Positions 43,601-54,932 of a DNA stretch of 64,000 nucleotides are shown here, piece after piece. The notes below the pieces were generated by a model that was not told where the DNA came from, searched no databases, and saw nothing but the letters and a program-made list of their open reading frames with translations. A program made the translations under genes and the position numbers. Numbering within the stretch: position 1 is the stretch's first letter; the number at the start of each line of letters is the position of its first letter. Source of the DNA: Bacteroidota bacterium (GTDB lineage Bacteria; Bacteroidota; Bacteroidia; Bacteroidales; FEN-979); contig JAPLDH010000048.1 in the NCBI GenBank assembly GCA_026391355.1, positions 57,240 through 121,239 of the forward strand, written 5' to 3'.

Positions 43601-44158
43601 TTACTGTCCTGAAGCAGATTTTCCGGCTTTCTTCTTGATCTCTTCTCCCATGAACCGGATTCCTTTGCCCTTATATGGCTCAGGTTTCCTGAGCGACCGG
43701 ATCTTAGCTGCAATCTGACCTACCAGTTGTTTATCGTTTGATTTGAGGATGATGGTATTGTTTTTTCCTCTTTCAGCAGTAGTCTGTACCATTACTTCTT
43801 TGGGAAGTTCAAGGACAATATTATGGGAATAACCAAGGGCAAGTTCGAGGAGTTGTTCTTTAGCGCTGGCTTTATAACCGACACCAACGAGTTCCTGAAC
43901 AATCGTGTAACCTTCGCTTACCCCTTTCACCATGTTGGCAATCAGTGCCCGGTAAAGGCCGTGCTTTGATTTATCGTCCTTTTCCTCACAACTGCGTACT
44001 ATGTGAACGATCCCATCCTTCATCTCAATTTTAATCTTTGGATCAACCTGCTGGTAAAGTTCTCCGAGTTTCCCTTTTACCGTTACCAGATTGGAATCGC
44101 TGACGGTTACCGTTACTCCGTCGGGTAACTGAATCGGTAATTTTCCTATTCTTGACAT
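43601..44158 (-). CDS. rplF: 50S ribosomal protein L6
   Basis: A 185-residue two-domain protein near the factor-binding site. ATG 44158 is chosen over the upstream 44203 frame extension because it gives [19 protein letters not shown]. The signature [22 protein letters not shown] is near the end. Normal length. Confidence 0.96.
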   Translation of the reverse strand: MSRIGKLPIQLPDGVTVTVSDSNLVTVKGKLGELYQQVDPKIKIEMKDGIVHIVRSCEEKDDKSKHGLYRALIANMVKGVSEGYTIVQELVGVGYKASAKEQLLELALGYSHNIVLELPKEVMVQTTAERGKNNTIILKSNDKQLVGQIAAKIRSLRKPEPYKGKGIRFMGEEIKKKAGKSASGQ

Positions 44159-44174
44159 CGTTTGATTCTCCTGA

Positions 44175-44573
44175 TTAACTGATGTAACATAAAACCTCAC
44201 CACCTATCTTCCTGACCCTGGCTTCCTTATCGGTCAATAATCCCTGTGAAGTTGAGAGGATGGCTATTCCTAAACCATTCAATACCCTCGGAAGATTGTC
44301 GGCATCGATATATTTCCGTAATCCCGGTTTGCTTATTCTCTGTAATGTAGTAATTGCAGAGACTTTGGTAACCGGATGATATTTTAATGCCACCTTGATA
44401 ATACCAGGTTTTTTATCATCTTCGAATTTATAATTTAGGATATATCCTTTTTCGAAAAGAATCCTGGTTATTTCTTTTTTCATGTTTGATGCAGGAATCT
44501 CAACAATCCTGTGATTTGCCATCACAGCATTGCGGACTCTGGTCAAATAATCTGCAATTGGATCCGTAACCAT
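44175..44573 (-). CDS. rpsH: 30S ribosomal protein S8
   Basis: A 132-residue primary 16S-binding protein; in other bacteria it represses the spc operon. [21 protein letters not shown] is the usual start and [20 protein letters not shown] with GGEVLCYIS the usual end. Normal length. Confidence 0.97.
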   Translation of the reverse strand: MVTDPIADYLTRVRNAVMANHRIVEIPASNMKKEITRILFEKGYILNYKFEDDKKPGIIKVALKYHPVTKVSAITTLQRISKPGLRKYIDADNLPRVLNGLGIAILSTSQGLLTDKEARVRKIGGEVLCYIS

Positions 44574-44632
44574 TTCCTTTATTTTGTTTATTGTTATCTC
44601 TATTGGTGATGATTCAAATTATTTTTAATGCT

Positions 44633-44902
44633 TTACCAACTGGCTTTTCTAACCCCTGGAATTAATCCTTTAACAGCCATTTCCCTGAAATTGATACGGG
44701 AAACGCCAAAAATCCTCATATAGCCTTTGGGTCTGCCGGTTAATTTGCAACGGTTATGTAACCTGACCGGTGAAGCATTTTTCGGCAGTTTCTGCAGAGC
44801 GGTATAATCGCCTGAGGCCTTTAATGCTTTTCTTTTTTCAGCGTACTGTGCAACCATTCGTTGCCTTTTTACTTCTCTGGCTTTTATAGATTCTTTTGCC
44901 AT
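44633..44902 (-). CDS. rpsN: 30S ribosomal protein S14, zinc-free long form
   Basis: An 89-residue S14. It is the long form without the CxxC...CxxC zinc knuckle: [40 protein letters not shown], then [20 protein letters not shown] and KKASW-type end. Three bases after rplE. Confidence 0.96.
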   Translation of the reverse strand: MAKESIKAREVKRQRMVAQYAEKRKALKASGDYTALQKLPKNASPVRLHNRCKLTGRPKGYMRIFGVSRINFREMAVKGLIPGVRKASW

Positions 44903-44905
44903 AAA

Positions 44906-45457
44906 TTATTTTGTTTTAAACGGTATACCGAATTCTTTAAGTAATGCATATGCTTCCCTGTCATTCCGGGCAGAAGTAACGAATGTGATATCCATTCCGT
45001 TGATCCTGCTGACTTTATCAATATCAATTTCCGGAAATATGATCTGTTCAGAAACACCCAGGGTGTAGTTTCCTTTTCCGTCAAATCCTTTATCATTGAT
45101 TCCGCGAAAGTCACGGATACGGGGTATTGCAACAGAGATCAAACGATCGAGAAATTCGTACATTTTATCTCCCCTGAGGGTCACCCTTGCACCGATTGCC
45201 ATTCCCTTCCTCAGTTTGAAATTCGAAATATCCTTCCGTGATTTGGTTGCTACGGCTTTCTGTCCTGAGATCATTGTCATTTCATTGATCCCATTATCCA
45301 TATGTTTACGGTCAGTAATAGCCACTCCCAGTCCCTGGTTCAGGCATATTTTCATGATCCGCGGAACCTGCATGGTACTTTTATAACTGAATTGTGTCAT
45401 CAATGCAGGAACAATTTCGGTGGAATATTTATCCCTTAATCTTGGTTTATAAGCCAT
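44906..45457 (-). CDS. rplE: 50S ribosomal protein L5
   Basis: A 183-residue 5S rRNA-binding protein of the central protuberance. Characteristic parts are [38 protein letters not shown] and [34 protein letters not shown] is near the end. Its start overlaps the rplX stop by one base, suggesting coupled translation. Confidence 0.97.
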   Translation of the reverse strand: MAYKPRLRDKYSTEIVPALMTQFSYKSTMQVPRIMKICLNQGLGVAITDRKHMDNGINEMTMISGQKAVATKSRKDISNFKLRKGMAIGARVTLRGDKMYEFLDRLISVAIPRIRDFRGINDKGFDGKGNYTLGVSEQIIFPEIDIDKVSRINGMDITFVTSARNDREAYALLKEFGIPFKTK

Positions 45458-45780
45458 TATTTTATAACCTCCCCTGAATTTTTAGAATAACGTTCCGAGA
45501 TATTTTTTTTGGGATCAATTTTCCGGCCAGTTCTGGTAGGTTTACCGGTTGAATCGATCACCATCAGATTGGAAATATGCACCGGGGCTTCCTTCTTTAA
45601 GATACCACCCTGCGGACTTTTTGCATTGGGTTTGGTATGCTTGGAAACCAGGTTGATGCCTTCGACGATCGCCATTTTCCGTTCCGTGTCAACATTCAAC
45701 ACTTTGCCTTGCATTCCCCTGGAATCTCCGGCAAGGACCGTCACCATGTCGCCTTTCCTGATATGTAATTTCGTTCGCAT
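45457..45780 (-). CDS. rplX: 50S ribosomal protein L24
   Basis: A 107-residue assembly-initiator protein. The KOW motif is visible ([23 protein letters not shown]), then [20 protein letters not shown] and [21 protein letters not shown] sequence. Normal length; 19 bases after rplN. Confidence 0.97.
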   Translation of the reverse strand: MRTKLHIRKGDMVTVLAGDSRGMQGKVLNVDTERKMAIVEGINLVSKHTKPNAKSPQGGILKKEAPVHISNLMVIDSTGKPTRTGRKIDPKKNISERYSKNSGEVIK

Positions 45781-45799
45781 AATATTGATATATATTTAC

Positions 45800-46168
45800 T
45801 TACAGCACCTCAGGTGCTAAAGAAATTATTTTCATGAATTGTTTTTCCCTTAATTCTCTTGCTACGGGACCGAAAATACGTGTACCGATCATTTCACCGG
45901 TATTGCTCAGTAATACCACAGCATTGTCGTCGAACCTGATATAAGAACCATCAATCCTGCGGATCTCCTTTTTTGTTCTGACCACTACTGCTTTTGAAAC
46001 GGTTCCTTTCTTGATATTTCCGGAAGGGATTGCGTTCTTTACGGTAACAACGATCTTATCGCCGATGCTCGCGTATCTTTTTCTGGTTCCACCAAGAACT
46101 TTGATGCAAAGCACTTCTTTTGCACCACTGTTATCAGCAACCGTAAGTCTTGATTCTTGTTGTATCAT
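45800..46168 (-). CDS. rplN: 50S ribosomal protein L14
   Basis: A 122-residue protein at the subunit interface. It begins [20 protein letters not shown] and contains the L14 signature region [46 protein letters not shown] closes it. Two bases after rpsQ. Confidence 0.98.
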   Translation of the reverse strand: MIQQESRLTVADNSGAKEVLCIKVLGGTRKRYASIGDKIVVTVKNAIPSGNIKKGTVSKAVVVRTKKEIRRIDGSYIRFDDNAVVLLSNTGEMIGTRIFGPVARELREKQFMKIISLAPEVL

Positions 46169-46170
46169 GG

Positions 46171-46428
46171 CTATTTAACCTTTTCAATAATTTCGACAAG
46201 TCTCCAACATTTATTTTTACTTAATGGACGGGATTCAGCTATTCTCACCTTATCGCCTTCGCTACATTCATTTTTCTCGTCATGAGCCATGAAGCGTGAA
46301 GATTTCTTCACATATTTCCCGTATTTGGGATGCTTCACTTTTCTTTCGATTTCAACGGTAATGGATTTTTCCATCTTGTTGCTGACGACGACCCCGGTTT
46401 TTTCCTTTCTAAGTTTTCTGGTTTCCAT
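46171..46428 (-). CDS. rpsQ: 30S ribosomal protein S17
   Basis: An 85-residue OB-fold primary 16S-binding protein: [40 protein letters not shown] and the signature [20 protein letters not shown]. Normal length. Confidence 0.97.
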   Translation of the reverse strand: METRKLRKEKTGVVVSNKMEKSITVEIERKVKHPKYGKYVKKSSRFMAHDEKNECSEGDKVRIAESRPLSKNKCWRLVEIIEKVK

Positions 46429-46465
46429 CTTTTATTTTTTTGACAGACTGATGTGTCTCTTCAAT

Positions 46466-46690
46466 TTATTTAATGATCGCCTTCTTTTCTATTTTCTCAC
46501 CTCTCATTTCCCTGGTTCTCAATTCTGTTTTCAGACGTGCAATGGTTTTCCTGTATGCGCTGATCTTATTTGGGTTTTCCAACGGTGAGACGGCATGGTT
46601 CAGTTTCAACTTAGTAAGCTGACGCTGTTCCTCTTCCAGGCGTTCCAGGATTTCACCTGTTGTTAATTCTCTGATGACTTTCTGTTCCAT
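46466..46690 (-). CDS. rpmC: 50S ribosomal protein L29
   Basis: A 74-residue two-helix protein next to the exit tunnel, where trigger factor and SRP dock. IRELTTGEILERLEEEQRQLTKLKL and NKISAYRKTIARLKTELRTRE are the two helices. Normal length for the phylum. Confidence 0.95.
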   Translation of the reverse strand: MEQKVIRELTTGEILERLEEEQRQLTKLKLNHAVSPLENPNKISAYRKTIARLKTELRTREMRGEKIEKKAIIK

Positions 46691-46741
46691 TTTTCCGTAA
46701 GGAGATTAACTGATTATTCTATTAATTCAGATCGTTTATCG

Positions 46742-47170
46742 TTATACCTGTTCTTCTTTATAATCCCTGCGAACAATTGTCTTGGTCATTACCGGGAGTT
46801 TCTGAGCGCCCAGGCGTAACGCTTCCTTTGCTATTTCCAGGGTTACTCCTTCTATTTCGAACAGGATCCTGCCCGGGGTGATTCTTGCCACAAAGTATTC
46901 GGGAGCACCTTTTCCTTTACCCATCCTGACTTCAGCTGGTTTCTTGGTAACCAGTTTATCGGGGAAGATACGGATCCAGAGCTGTCCTTCACGTTTCATA
47001 TGACGGGTGATTGCCTGCCGGGCCGACTCTATCTGGCGACCGGTAAGCCATGCTTCATCCAGGGTTTTTATTCCGAACGAGCCAAAAGCAAGCTGATGAC
47101 CACGTTGGGCATTCCCCTTCATCTTCCCCTTCTGCTGTTTCCTGTATTTGGTTTTTTTAGGCTGTAACAT
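46742..47170 (-). CDS. rplP: 50S ribosomal protein L16
   Basis: A 142-residue protein that helps place the A-site tRNA acceptor arm. [19 protein letters not shown] and [20 protein letters not shown] open it; [20 protein letters not shown] is the L16 signature. Normal length, no missing residues. Confidence 0.97.
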   Translation of the reverse strand: MLQPKKTKYRKQQKGKMKGNAQRGHQLAFGSFGIKTLDEAWLTGRQIESARQAITRHMKREGQLWIRIFPDKLVTKKPAEVRMGKGKGAPEYFVARITPGRILFEIEGVTLEIAKEALRLGAQKLPVMTKTIVRRDYKEEQV

Positions 47171-47205
47171 GCTATATTGATGTTAAAGAGTTATCGTATC
47201 TACTA

Positions 47206-47949
47206 TTATTTCCTGGGTCTCGGTTTATTCCTGCCACCACCTTTATGTTGTGAAGGTCCACCGGGACCGCCGGAACCCGATGGTTTCAGTTTCATTCCGC
47301 CTGTTGCCGGTGTAAGATCAGGTTTTCCATAAATTTCTCCCTTGCAGATCCAGACCTTTATCCCGATCCTGCCGTAGGTAGTATGGGCTTCATGGGTAGC
47401 ATAATCAATATCAGCGCGGAATGTATGCAAAGGAATTCTTCCTTCCTTATATTGTTCACGGCGGGCCATTTCTGCTCCACCCAACCGGCCTGAGATCTGA
47501 CATTTTATTCCTTCAGCCCCAATTCGCATCGCTGAAGCGATTGCAGTCTTGATTGCCCTGCGGTAAGAAATCCTGCCTTCGATCTGGCTGGCAACAGTAC
47601 CTGCAACGATCACTGCATCCAATTCCGGCCTTTTGATCTCGGAAATATTGATCTGAATCTCCTTCTTTGTGATCTTCTTTAATTCTTCCTTAAGCTTATC
47701 AACTTCCTGGCCGCCTTTTCCAATGATGATCCCGGGACGAGCCGTATGAATGGTAACAGTGACAAGTTTCAGCGTACGTTCAATGACGATCTTGGATATC
47801 CCAGCCTTGGACAAACGGGCATTCAGATATTTCCTGATCTTATCATCCTCGATAAGCTTGGCTTCAAAATTTCTTCCACCGTACCAGTTTGAGTCCCATC
47901 CGTGAATGATCCCTAACCTGTTTGCAATCGGATTTGTTTTTTGTCCCAT
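47206..47949 (-). CDS. rpsC: 30S ribosomal protein S3
   Basis: A 247-residue mRNA-entry protein with helicase-like function. The KH domain [18 protein letters not shown] loop is present ([12 protein letters not shown]), followed by [20 protein letters not shown] and [14 protein letters not shown]. The C-terminus is Gly/Pro/Lys-rich ([20 protein letters not shown]), longer than in E. coli and probably flexible. Confidence 0.97.
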   Translation of the reverse strand: MGQKTNPIANRLGIIHGWDSNWYGGRNFEAKLIEDDKIRKYLNARLSKAGISKIVIERTLKLVTVTIHTARPGIIIGKGGQEVDKLKEELKKITKKEIQINISEIKRPELDAVIVAGTVASQIEGRISYRRAIKTAIASAMRIGAEGIKCQISGRLGGAEMARREQYKEGRIPLHTFRADIDYATHEAHTTYGRIGIKVWICKGEIYGKPDLTPATGGMKLKPSGSGGPGGPSQHKGGGRNKPRPRK

Positions 47950-47978
47950 TAAAAAGTACTTTTAATTATTCCGGTTTA

Positions 47979-48449
47979 TTATTCGTTTGTCTCAGTTGTG
48001 GTTTCTTCTGTTGTTTCATCAACTTCTTCTACCTCTTCGCCTATCACTTCAGGTTTATTTCTGTCGTCGATGAACAGGGTAACATGGTTTGAACGTTTAC
48101 GGATACGATGAGCACGGCCCTGTGGGGCAGTTCTGATCCTTTTCAGCATTCTTCCGCTATCTACCATTATTTCCTGTATGTAGAGATCGCTATCTTCAAT
48201 CCTGACTCCTTCATTTTTTGCCTGCCAGTTTGCAATGGCAGAAAGCAACAATTTGTGAAGCTTGTTTGAAGCCAAAGCAGAATTGTGTTTCAACATATGC
48301 AATGCAGTTTCAACTTTCTGGCCCCTGACCATGTCTGCAACCAATCTCATTTTCCTTGGAGAGGTCGGACAGTTATTCAGCTTGGCAAAGTAGAGAGATT
48401 TCTTATCTTCCTTGCGTTTCTCGGCTCTATTGCGACTTTTAAGTCCCAT
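47979..48449 (-). CDS. rplV: 50S ribosomal protein L22 with acidic tail
   Basis: A 156-residue protein whose long hairpin lines the exit tunnel ([23 protein letters not shown]). The body ([20 protein letters not shown]) is normal. The last ~30 residues are strongly acidic and Thr-rich ([20 protein letters not shown]), an extension beyond the usual end at about residue 120-130, common in this phylum. Confidence 0.97.
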   Translation of the reverse strand: MGLKSRNRAEKRKEDKKSLYFAKLNNCPTSPRKMRLVADMVRGQKVETALHMLKHNSALASNKLHKLLLSAIANWQAKNEGVRIEDSDLYIQEIMVDSGRMLKRIRTAPQGRAHRIRKRSNHVTLFIDDRNKPEVIGEEVEEVDETTEETTTETNE

Positions 48450-48465
48450 GGTATATAATGATTAT

Positions 48466-48738
48466 TTATTTTTTACCTTTATTTCCTGCATGTCCCCTGA
48501 AAATCCGGGTAGGTGCAAACTCACCAAGTTTGTGTCCCACCATGTTTTCTGTAACGTAAACCGGGATGAATTTGTTCCCATTATAAACGGCGATGGTTTG
48601 TCCGACAAAATCCGGCGAGATCATGGATCCCCGTGACCAGGTTTTGATGACGGCTTTTTTCTTGGAGTCTGTAGCTTCAAGAACCTTCTTTTCCAGTTTA
48701 TAACTGATAAACGGACCTTTTTTTAACGATCGGCTCAT
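48466..48738 (-). CDS. rpsS: 30S ribosomal protein S19
   Basis: A 90-residue head protein: [20 protein letters not shown] at the start and [20 protein letters not shown] at the end, both signature segments. Normal length. Confidence 0.98.
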   Translation of the reverse strand: MSRSLKKGPFISYKLEKKVLEATDSKKKAVIKTWSRGSMISPDFVGQTIAVYNGNKFIPVYVTENMVGHKLGEFAPTRIFRGHAGNKGKK

Positions 48739-48756
48739 ATCCTGAAGTTATTTCGG

Positions 48757-49581
48757 TTATTTCTTCCTTCTTTCAACAATGTATTTATTTGAACTCTTCT
48801 TCCGCTGGCGGGTTTTATAGCCCTTGGCAGGCATACCTTTGCGGGATCTCGGATGTCCTCCGGATGCTTTTCCTTCACCACCACCCATTGGATGATCGAC
48901 CGGGTTCATGGCAACGCCACGGGTTCTTGGGCGACGGCCAAGCCACCTGCTGCGACCAGCTTTCCCTGAAGATTCAAGGCTATGATCGAGGTTTGAAACC
49001 ATACCGATGGTAGCTTTGCATGCCTGGAGGATCATACGGGTTTCCCCGGATGGCATCTTGATGATGGCAAATTTTCCATCCCTCGACATCAGCTGTGCAT
49101 ATGAACCGCCGCTTCTCACCAGCTTTGCACCTTGTCCGGGTCTCAGCTCCACGTTGTGTATGATGGTACCAAAGGGAATCTCACTCATAAAAAGTGTATT
49201 TCCGATTTCGGGAGCACTTCCTTTGCCGGAGATGATGGTCTGACCAACTTTCAATCCGTGAGGAGCTATGATATATCTCTTTTCACCATCTTTATAAACA
49301 ACCAGAGCAATCCTCGCAGTCCGGTTAGGATCGTACTCAATTGTTTTCACAACGGCAGGAATATCGTCCTTTTCCCGTTTGAAATCAATTAACCTGTACA
49401 TCTGTTTATGACCGCCTCCGAGATACCTCATGGTCATTTTTCCTTCATTATTTCTTCCACCGGATTTCTTGTTAGGAACCAACAAGCTTTTCTCAGGCGT
49501 TGACGAAGTAATATCATCGAACGAGCTGATCAGTTTAAAACGCTGACCCGGTGTTGTCGGTTTGTATTTCTTGAGCGCCAT
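48757..49581 (-). CDS. rplB: 50S ribosomal protein L2
   Basis: A 274-residue protein needed for subunit joining and the peptidyl transferase centre. [19 protein letters not shown] opens it, and [20 protein letters not shown] contains the conserved His-rich loop at the active centre. Ends [20 protein letters not shown]. Four bases after rplW. Confidence 0.98.
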   Translation of the reverse strand: MALKKYKPTTPGQRFKLISSFDDITSSTPEKSLLVPNKKSGGRNNEGKMTMRYLGGGHKQMYRLIDFKREKDDIPAVVKTIEYDPNRTARIALVVYKDGEKRYIIAPHGLKVGQTIISGKGSAPEIGNTLFMSEIPFGTIIHNVELRPGQGAKLVRSGGSYAQLMSRDGKFAIIKMPSGETRMILQACKATIGMVSNLDHSLESSGKAGRSRWLGRRPRTRGVAMNPVDHPMGGGEGKASGGHPRSRKGMPAKGYKTRQRKKSSNKYIVERRKK

Positions 49582-49585
49582 TTAT

Positions 49586-49876
49586 TTAAATATTGCTATA
49601 AAAATCAATTGTTTCACCTTTTGCCAAAGTAACGATGGCTTTCTTATATCCATTCGAACTACCGGTTATAAAACCGCTTTTGGAGTATCTTGTCTTCTTT
49701 TTACCTGCATAGGTCATGGTATTTACATCGGTAACCTCAACTCCATAGACGTCCTTTATGGCCTTCTTTATCTGGAGTTTATTGGCATCCCTGTCAACGA
49801 GAAATCCATAACGATTGAGCTTTTCGCCCATCTGCGTCATTTTCTCTGTTATCACCGGTTTTAATATAACACTCAT
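49586..49876 (-). CDS. rplW: 50S ribosomal protein L23
   Basis: A 96-residue exit-tunnel protein, docking site for trigger factor and SRP. It reads VILKPVITEKMTQMGEKLNR, then ANKLQIKKAIKDVYGVEVTDVNTMT, where the strand-loop-strand is the family core. Normal length. Confidence 0.97.
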   Translation of the reverse strand: MSVILKPVITEKMTQMGEKLNRYGFLVDRDANKLQIKKAIKDVYGVEVTDVNTMTYAGKKKTRYSKSGFITGSSNGYKKAIVTLAKGETIDFYSNI

Positions 49877-49908
49877 TGTTATCGGCTGTTTAATGTCCTG
49901 TTTCTTTA

Positions 49909-50538
49909 TTAATTCTGATTGATCTTTTCGATTTCCTTAACCGAGCTTTCCATTACAAGAAGGTTCGCGGCATCCAGAATCTCATAAGTATTCAAATCGG
50001 ATGCCCGGATAATCCTTACTTTTTTCAGGTTTCTCAAAGAAAGGTAAACATTCACATCCTTTTGAGGTACCACAAGAAGTGTTTTTTTATCCTGGATCTG
50101 GAAACTTTTCAGAAGGTCAACAAAATTTTTTGTTTTCGGAGCCTCAAAGCTGAAGTCTTCCACAATGGTAATGTTGCTTTCCTTCGCTTTATAACTTAAT
50201 GCTGAAATACGTGCAAGCCTTTTGAGCTTTTTGTTCAGTTTAAAATTATAGTCCCTGGGATGCGGGCCAAATACCCTGGCACCACCTCTGTACAGAGGAT
50301 TCTTGATGCTTCCTGCGCGGGCTCCGCCTGTACCTTTTTGCTTTTTCAGTTTTCTGGTACTGCCGGTCAACTGGGATTTTTCCTTCGAGCTGTGTGTTCC
50401 CTGCCGTTTGTTCGCCATGTATTGTTTTACATCGAGGTAAATGGCCTGATCATTAGGTTCAACACCATAGATGGTATCATCCATTGTTACGGTTCGGTTG
50501 GTCTTTGCTCCCTGTATGTTATAAACTTCTAGTTCCAT
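49909..50538 (-). CDS. rplD: 50S ribosomal protein L4
   Basis: A 209-residue protein with a tunnel-lining loop (KLKKQKGTGGARAGSIKNPLY and GGARVFGPHPRDY). In enterics L4 regulates the S10 operon by binding its leader; nothing in the rplC or rpsJ region suggests that here. C-terminus ends with a VSLRNLKKVRIIRASDLNTY-type strand. Normal length. Confidence 0.97.
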   Translation of the reverse strand: MELEVYNIQGAKTNRTVTMDDTIYGVEPNDQAIYLDVKQYMANKRQGTHSSKEKSQLTGSTRKLKKQKGTGGARAGSIKNPLYRGGARVFGPHPRDYNFKLNKKLKRLARISALSYKAKESNITIVEDFSFEAPKTKNFVDLLKSFQIQDKKTLLVVPQKDVNVYLSLRNLKKVRIIRASDLNTYEILDAANLLVMESSVKEIEKINQN

Positions 50539-50552
50539 CTCTCTTTCAATGA

Positions 50553-51182
50553 TTACAAGTATCTCTCAATAATTACATATGAATTATTTGCTCCCGGAAC
50601 AGCGCCTTTTACCAGGACCAGATTTTTTTCCAGGATAATTTTTACGACCTGAAGGTTAATGACCTTCACCTTTTTGCCACCCATCCGGCCGGCCATCCTG
50701 ATACCCGGGAAAACCCTTGAAGGCCAGGAAGAAGCGCCGACAGAACCAGGAGCCCTGAGACGGTTATGCTGTCCGTGAGTAGCTTCTCCGACACCATGAA
50801 AATGATGCCTTTTCACTACACCTTGAAAACCTTTACCCTTTGAGGTCCCGACGACATCAATGAATTCACCTTCTGTGAAAATATCAACACGAAGTATATC
50901 ACCAAATACTTTCTGATGGTCAGCTTCGAAACGGGTAAATTCTGCAATGACTTTCTTCGGAGTAACACCGGCTTTTGCAAAATGCCCCTTCATTGCTCTG
51001 GTGGTATGCTTTTCTTTCTGGTCTTCAAAAGCCATTTGAATAGCTTCATAACCATCATGCTCCTTTGTTCTGAGCTGTGTGACTATACATGGTCCAGCTT
51101 CAATAATAGTACAGGGAATATTCTTTCCGTTCCCATCATAGATACTGGTCATTCCGATTTTTTTACCTATTAATCCAGACAT
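50553..51182 (-). CDS. rplC: 50S ribosomal protein L3
   Basis: A 209-residue early-assembly protein reaching the peptidyl transferase centre. [20 protein letters not shown] starts it; [21 protein letters not shown] and [21 protein letters not shown] are the signatures, with the tip of the central extension. Fourteen bases before rplD. Confidence 0.98.
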   Translation of the reverse strand: MSGLIGKKIGMTSIYDGNGKNIPCTIIEAGPCIVTQLRTKEHDGYEAIQMAFEDQKEKHTTRAMKGHFAKAGVTPKKVIAEFTRFEADHQKVFGDILRVDIFTEGEFIDVVGTSKGKGFQGVVKRHHFHGVGEATHGQHNRLRAPGSVGASSWPSRVFPGIRMAGRMGGKKVKVINLQVVKIILEKNLVLVKGAVPGANNSYVIIERYL

Positions 51183-51219
51183 TTCTTAATATTTTTTTCA
51201 GTTCAAACAGAAGATAGGA

Positions 51220-51525
51220 TTACACTTTGATCTCAACCTCAACACCACTCGGAAGCTCAAGCTTCATCAGGGCATCAATGGTCTTTGAAGTGGTACTGTA
51301 AATATCCAGCAACCGCTTGTAGGAACAGAGTTGAAATTGTTCCCTCGACTTTTTGTTCACAAAGGTCGACCGCAATACCGTAAATATCTTCTTATCGGTA
51401 GGAAGAGGTATAGGACCACTCACCACAGCACCGGTTGCTTTAACAGTCTTCACGATTTTCTCTGCTGATTTATCAACCAGGTTGTAATCGTAGGACTTTA
51501 ATTTTATTCTTATTCTTTGGCTCAC
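51220..51525 (-). CDS. rpsJ: 30S ribosomal protein S10
   Basis: A 101-residue protein, also NusE in antitermination. The start codon is GTG at 51525, which gives the family start [20 protein letters not shown]; no ATG alternative fits. [27 protein letters not shown] is the signature region. It follows fusA directly (49 bases) with no tuf gene between, the usual order in Bacteroidota. Confidence 0.97.
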   Translation of the reverse strand: MSQRIRIKLKSYDYNLVDKSAEKIVKTVKATGAVVSGPIPLPTDKKIFTVLRSTFVNKKSREQFQLCSYKRLLDIYSTTSKTIDALMKLELPSGVEVEIKV

Positions 51526-51574
51526 GTTAATGATTTTTTTTTGAAACGCTACTTTTGCTGTACTACATGGTTAA

Positions 51575-53680
51575 TTAATAAACAGGGACATATCCCCTGA
51601 TCTTATATAAAACTTCATCCATTATCTCCTTTGAAGTCGGTGCATTATGTGAGAACTCCAGCATACAGGTTGCCCTGCCTGATGTGATGCTCCTTAATGA
51701 TGTAACATAACCGAACATTTCCGACAATGGAACTTTCCCAATAACCAGTTGATCGGACACCCTTGACTGAACCTCTTCCACGTGTCCCCTTCTCTTGTTA
51801 ATATCACTGGCAACATCTCCGATGTATTCATTCGGTGTGACGATCTCAAATTTCATGATGGGTTCCAGCAGAACGGCTTTTGCTTTCCTGCAGGCGTCCC
51901 TTAATGCGATCCCTGCTGCAATCTGGAATGCCAGCGCGTCAGAGTCAACACTGTGGAAAGAACCATCCAGTAATCTCACTTTTATACTTTCCATCGGGAA
52001 TCCAAGCACTGGTCCATTGGAAAGTCCTGATTTCAATCCTTTTTCGATGGCAGGAATAAATTCCCTGGGAATATTTCCGCCTTTTACCTCGTTGATGAAC
52101 TGGAGTCCCCTGACACCACTGTCGGCCGGGGAAATTTCGATTACGAGGTCAGCGAACTTGCCTTTGCCGCCGGTTTGTTTCTTGTAGACTTCATGGTGAA
52201 GCACAACATTCTGTATGGCTTCTTTGTATGCTACCTGGGGAGCCCCATGATTTATTTCAATATTGAATTCGCGACGGAGGCGATCTGTAATGATATCGAG
52301 ATGAAGTTCACCCATACCGCTGATAAGGGTTTGGCCGGTTTCATTATCGGTCCTGACGATCAGGGTTGGATCCTCTTCTGTAAGTTTGTTCAATGCAAGT
52401 GTGAGCTTATCGACATCATCCTGGGTTCTTGCTTCAATCGCCATATTGATCACAGGATCAGGGAAAGCGATGGATTCGAGAAGGATCGGGTGTTTCAGGT
52501 CACATAATGTATCGCCGGTATGAATAGTTTTAAATCCGACAGCTGCGCCGATCTCTCCGGTTTCGATCTGTTTGAGCGGATTTTGTTTATTGGCGTGCAT
52601 CAGCATCATCCTGTTGATGCGCTCCTTTGATTCGGTATTGGCGTTGAGAACGGTTGAACCGGCATCCAGTTTTCCAGAATAAACCCTGAAAAAAGCAATC
52701 CGTCCAACGAAGGGATCGGTAGCAATTTTGAATGCTATTGCTGAAAAAGGTTCTTCAGGAGATGGTTTCCGGGTTTCTTCCTTTTCTGTATAAGGATTGA
52801 TCCCTTTTACAGGCGGCATATCAAAGGGGGAGGGCAAATACCTGACGATCGCATCGATCAGCAGTTGCACCCCTTTATTTTTGAATGCAGCCCCACAAAG
52901 TACGGGAGTGATTCTGTTTTCAAGGGTAGCTTTCCTCACTGCGGAAATAATCTCTTCTTCGGTAATAGAATCGGGATCATCGATGAATTTCTCCATGAGT
53001 TCCTCGCTTTCTTCAGCAGTGCCTTCAATAAGCAAGCTGCGGTATTCATTCACCTGATCCTGCAGATCTTCGGGGATTGGAATTTCAAAATAATCTTTTC
53101 CGAGAGAGGAATCATCCCAACTGAATGCTTTGTGTTTAATCAGATCAACGATCCCGGTAAAATTCTCTTCCGAACCAACGGGAATCTGAACGGGGATGGG
53201 TTTAGCGCCAAGCCGTTCGCTGATCTGTGTAAGCACATGGTAAAAATCAGCCCCGGTACGGTCCATTTTGTTGACGAAACTGATCCGGGGCACATGGTAT
53301 TTATTGGCTTGTTTCCAAACCGTTTCTGATTGGGGTTCCACTCCGCCAACAGCACAAAAAATTGCAACAGCGCCATCCAGGACCCTCAACGACCTTTCAA
53401 CTTCAACAGTGAAGTCTACATGTCCGGGAGTATCAATAATGTTGATCCTGTACTTCTGGTTCTCCAGGTCCCAATATACTGTAGTAGCAGCGCTGGTGAT
53501 GGTGATACCTCGTTCCTGTTCCTGTACCATCCAATCCATGGTAGCTGTACCATCATGAACCTCGCCTAATTTATAATTGATTCCGGTATAATACAATATC
53601 CGCTCAGTCGTCGTGGTCTTTCCCGCGTCGATGTGCGCCATGATGCCGATGTTCCTGATATTTTCCAGATTCTCTGACAT
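51575..53680 (-). CDS. fusA: translation elongation factor G
   Basis: A 701-residue GTPase that moves tRNA and mRNA through the ribosome. G1 is [14 protein letters not shown], switch I and II include [11 protein letters not shown] and [15 protein letters not shown], and G4 is NKMDRTGAD. Domains II-V follow ([19 protein letters not shown], and [19 protein letters not shown] in domain V). The frame extends seven codons to a GTG at 53701; ATG 53680 is preferred because it starts [13 protein letters not shown]. There is a single fusA in the window and no sign of the mitochondrial-type second paralogue. Confidence 0.97.
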   Translation of the reverse strand: MSENLENIRNIGIMAHIDAGKTTTTERILYYTGINYKLGEVHDGTATMDWMVQEQERGITITSAATTVYWDLENQKYRINIIDTPGHVDFTVEVERSLRVLDGAVAIFCAVGGVEPQSETVWKQANKYHVPRISFVNKMDRTGADFYHVLTQISERLGAKPIPVQIPVGSEENFTGIVDLIKHKAFSWDDSSLGKDYFEIPIPEDLQDQVNEYRSLLIEGTAEESEELMEKFIDDPDSITEEEIISAVRKATLENRITPVLCGAAFKNKGVQLLIDAIVRYLPSPFDMPPVKGINPYTEKEETRKPSPEEPFSAIAFKIATDPFVGRIAFFRVYSGKLDAGSTVLNANTESKERINRMMLMHANKQNPLKQIETGEIGAAVGFKTIHTGDTLCDLKHPILLESIAFPDPVINMAIEARTQDDVDKLTLALNKLTEEDPTLIVRTDNETGQTLISGMGELHLDIITDRLRREFNIEINHGAPQVAYKEAIQNVVLHHEVYKKQTGGKGKFADLVIEISPADSGVRGLQFINEVKGGNIPREFIPAIEKGLKSGLSNGPVLGFPMESIKVRLLDGSFHSVDSDALAFQIAAGIALRDACRKAKAVLLEPIMKFEIVTPNEYIGDVASDINKRRGHVEEVQSRVSDQLVIGKVPLSEMFGYVTSLRSITSGRATCMLEFSHNAPTSKEIMDEVLYKIRGYVPVY

Positions 53681-53729
53681 TGTTGATATTGTATCTTTCA
53701 CGACCCGTCCAGGGGGTCTACTTTTCCAG

Positions 53730-54197
53730 TTAAAATCTAAAGTGAGAAAATGCTTTATTTGCTTCTGCCATTCTGTGGGTATCTTCCTTTCTCTTGAATG
53801 CCGCTCCTTCTTCCTTATAGGCAGCCACGATCTCGGCAGCCAGTTTTTGCCCCATACTCTTCTCGTGACGTTTCTGGGAGTAAGAAACTAACGATTTCAT
53901 TCCGATCGATAATTTTCGTCCCGGACGGATTTCAGAAGGGATCTGGAAGGTAGCTCCACCGATTCTGCGGCTTCTTACTTCCACAGAGGGTGTAACATTT
54001 GCCAATGCTTTTTTCCAGACCTCCAAACCGTTTTCCTTTGTTTTATCGGAAACGATATCGATAGCTTCATAGAAAATCTCATATGCAATGTTCTTCTTTC
54101 CCTTCTCCATGATATTATTCACGAATTTGGTGACCAGTGTATCACTGTATTTCGGATCCGGAAGAATAGCCCTTTTCTTTGGCTTCGTTTTTCTCAT
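53730..54197 (-). CDS. rpsG: 30S ribosomal protein S7
   Basis: A 155-residue head-assembly protein contacting the E-site tRNA. It opens [19 protein letters not shown] and has [20 protein letters not shown] and [20 protein letters not shown]. In E. coli S7 represses the str operon; regulation here is not readable. Normal length. Confidence 0.97.
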   Translation of the reverse strand: MRKTKPKKRAILPDPKYSDTLVTKFVNNIMEKGKKNIAYEIFYEAIDIVSDKTKENGLEVWKKALANVTPSVEVRSRRIGGATFQIPSEIRPGRKLSIGMKSLVSYSQKRHEKSMGQKLAAEIVAAYKEEGAAFKRKEDTHRMAEANKAFSHFRF

Positions 54198-54228
54198 ATT
54201 GTGATAATTCTGTGGTTCTGTTTTTTAA

Positions 54229-54630
54229 CTATTTTTTTGCTGCCTTTGCTGCCTTTGCTGCTTTTGGCCTTTTGGCTCCGTATTTTGACCTTCTTTGTTT
54301 TCTGCCTTCAACACCTGAGGTATCCAATGCGCCCCTGATGATATGATACCGAACACCAGGAAGGTCTTTTACCCTGCCGCCTCGGATCATCACGATCGAG
54401 TGTTCCTGAAGGTTATGTCCTTCGCCGGGTATATAGGCGTTCACCTCTTTACCGTTTGTCAGACGCACCCTTGCCACTTTACGCATCGCGGAATTTGGTT
54501 TTTTTGGCGTGGTTGTGTAGACCCTTACGCAAACACCTCTGCGCTGTGGACAGGAATCCAGAGCAGGTGACTTGCTTTTGTCAGTCAGTTTGTTTCTTCC
54601 CTTACGAACCAGTTGATTAATTGTAGGCAT
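54229..54630 (-). CDS. rpsL: 30S ribosomal protein S12
   Basis: A 133-residue decoding-centre protein and first gene of the long cluster. The loops at the decoding site are unchanged: [17 protein letters not shown] and [20 protein letters not shown], with Lys at both positions that are altered in streptomycin-resistant mutants. The tail is an Ala/Lys repeat ([10 protein letters not shown]). A leader of about 300 bases with promoter-like elements precedes it. Confidence 0.97.
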   Translation of the reverse strand: MPTINQLVRKGRNKLTDKSKSPALDSCPQRRGVCVRVYTTTPKKPNSAMRKVARVRLTNGKEVNAYIPGEGHNLQEHSIVMIRGGRVKDLPGVRYHIIRGALDTSGVEGRKQRRSKYGAKRPKAAKAAKAAKK

Positions 54631-54681
54631 ATCAATACTTTTGTGACATTAACTTATAAAAAACCCCAAAAATTGGGAGTG

Positions 54682-54689
54682 CAAAGGTA
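54682..54689 (-). promoter_or_regulatory. proximal -7-like element before rpsL
   Basis: On the minus strand TACCTTTGCA lies about 52 bases before the rpsL start and is followed directly by a small hairpin (CCCAA/TTGGG, 54666-54678). No TTG is seen at -33, so it is weaker than the distal element. Confidence 0.35.
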
Positions 54690-54900
54690 GAAATTAATTT
54701 CACACCGAAAATACTTCTGAGAAATATTTTCTTATTGCACTAAACTACTGAAACTTGTGGATTTTGAAACAGAGAAAAAGAAAGGAAGGAAATTCATCCG
54801 AGACTAACCTCCTAACGGTTATCCGGTGGCTTTTCAGCGTCCGGGCGAAACCTATAATTGTCTCAATCTATCAGGTTTCCTTGCTAATTGTCTGTACAAT

Positions 54901-54930
54901 CCCTCAAAAAGGCTTTCGCGATTTTGAGGG
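54901..54930. promoter_or_regulatory. hairpin at the 5' end of the predicted rpsL leader
   Basis: CCCTCAAAA (54901-54909) and TTTTGAGGG (54922-54930) form a 9-bp stem a few bases after the distal promoter. It would be at the extreme 5' end of the leader RNA, where it could protect the transcript or bind a regulator. Confidence 0.45.
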
Positions 54931-54932
54931 TG

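Noticed and set aside
49909..51525. L4-type S10 leader regulation as in E. coli
   Set aside because: rpsJ follows fusA after 49 bases, leaving no room for a comparable leader.
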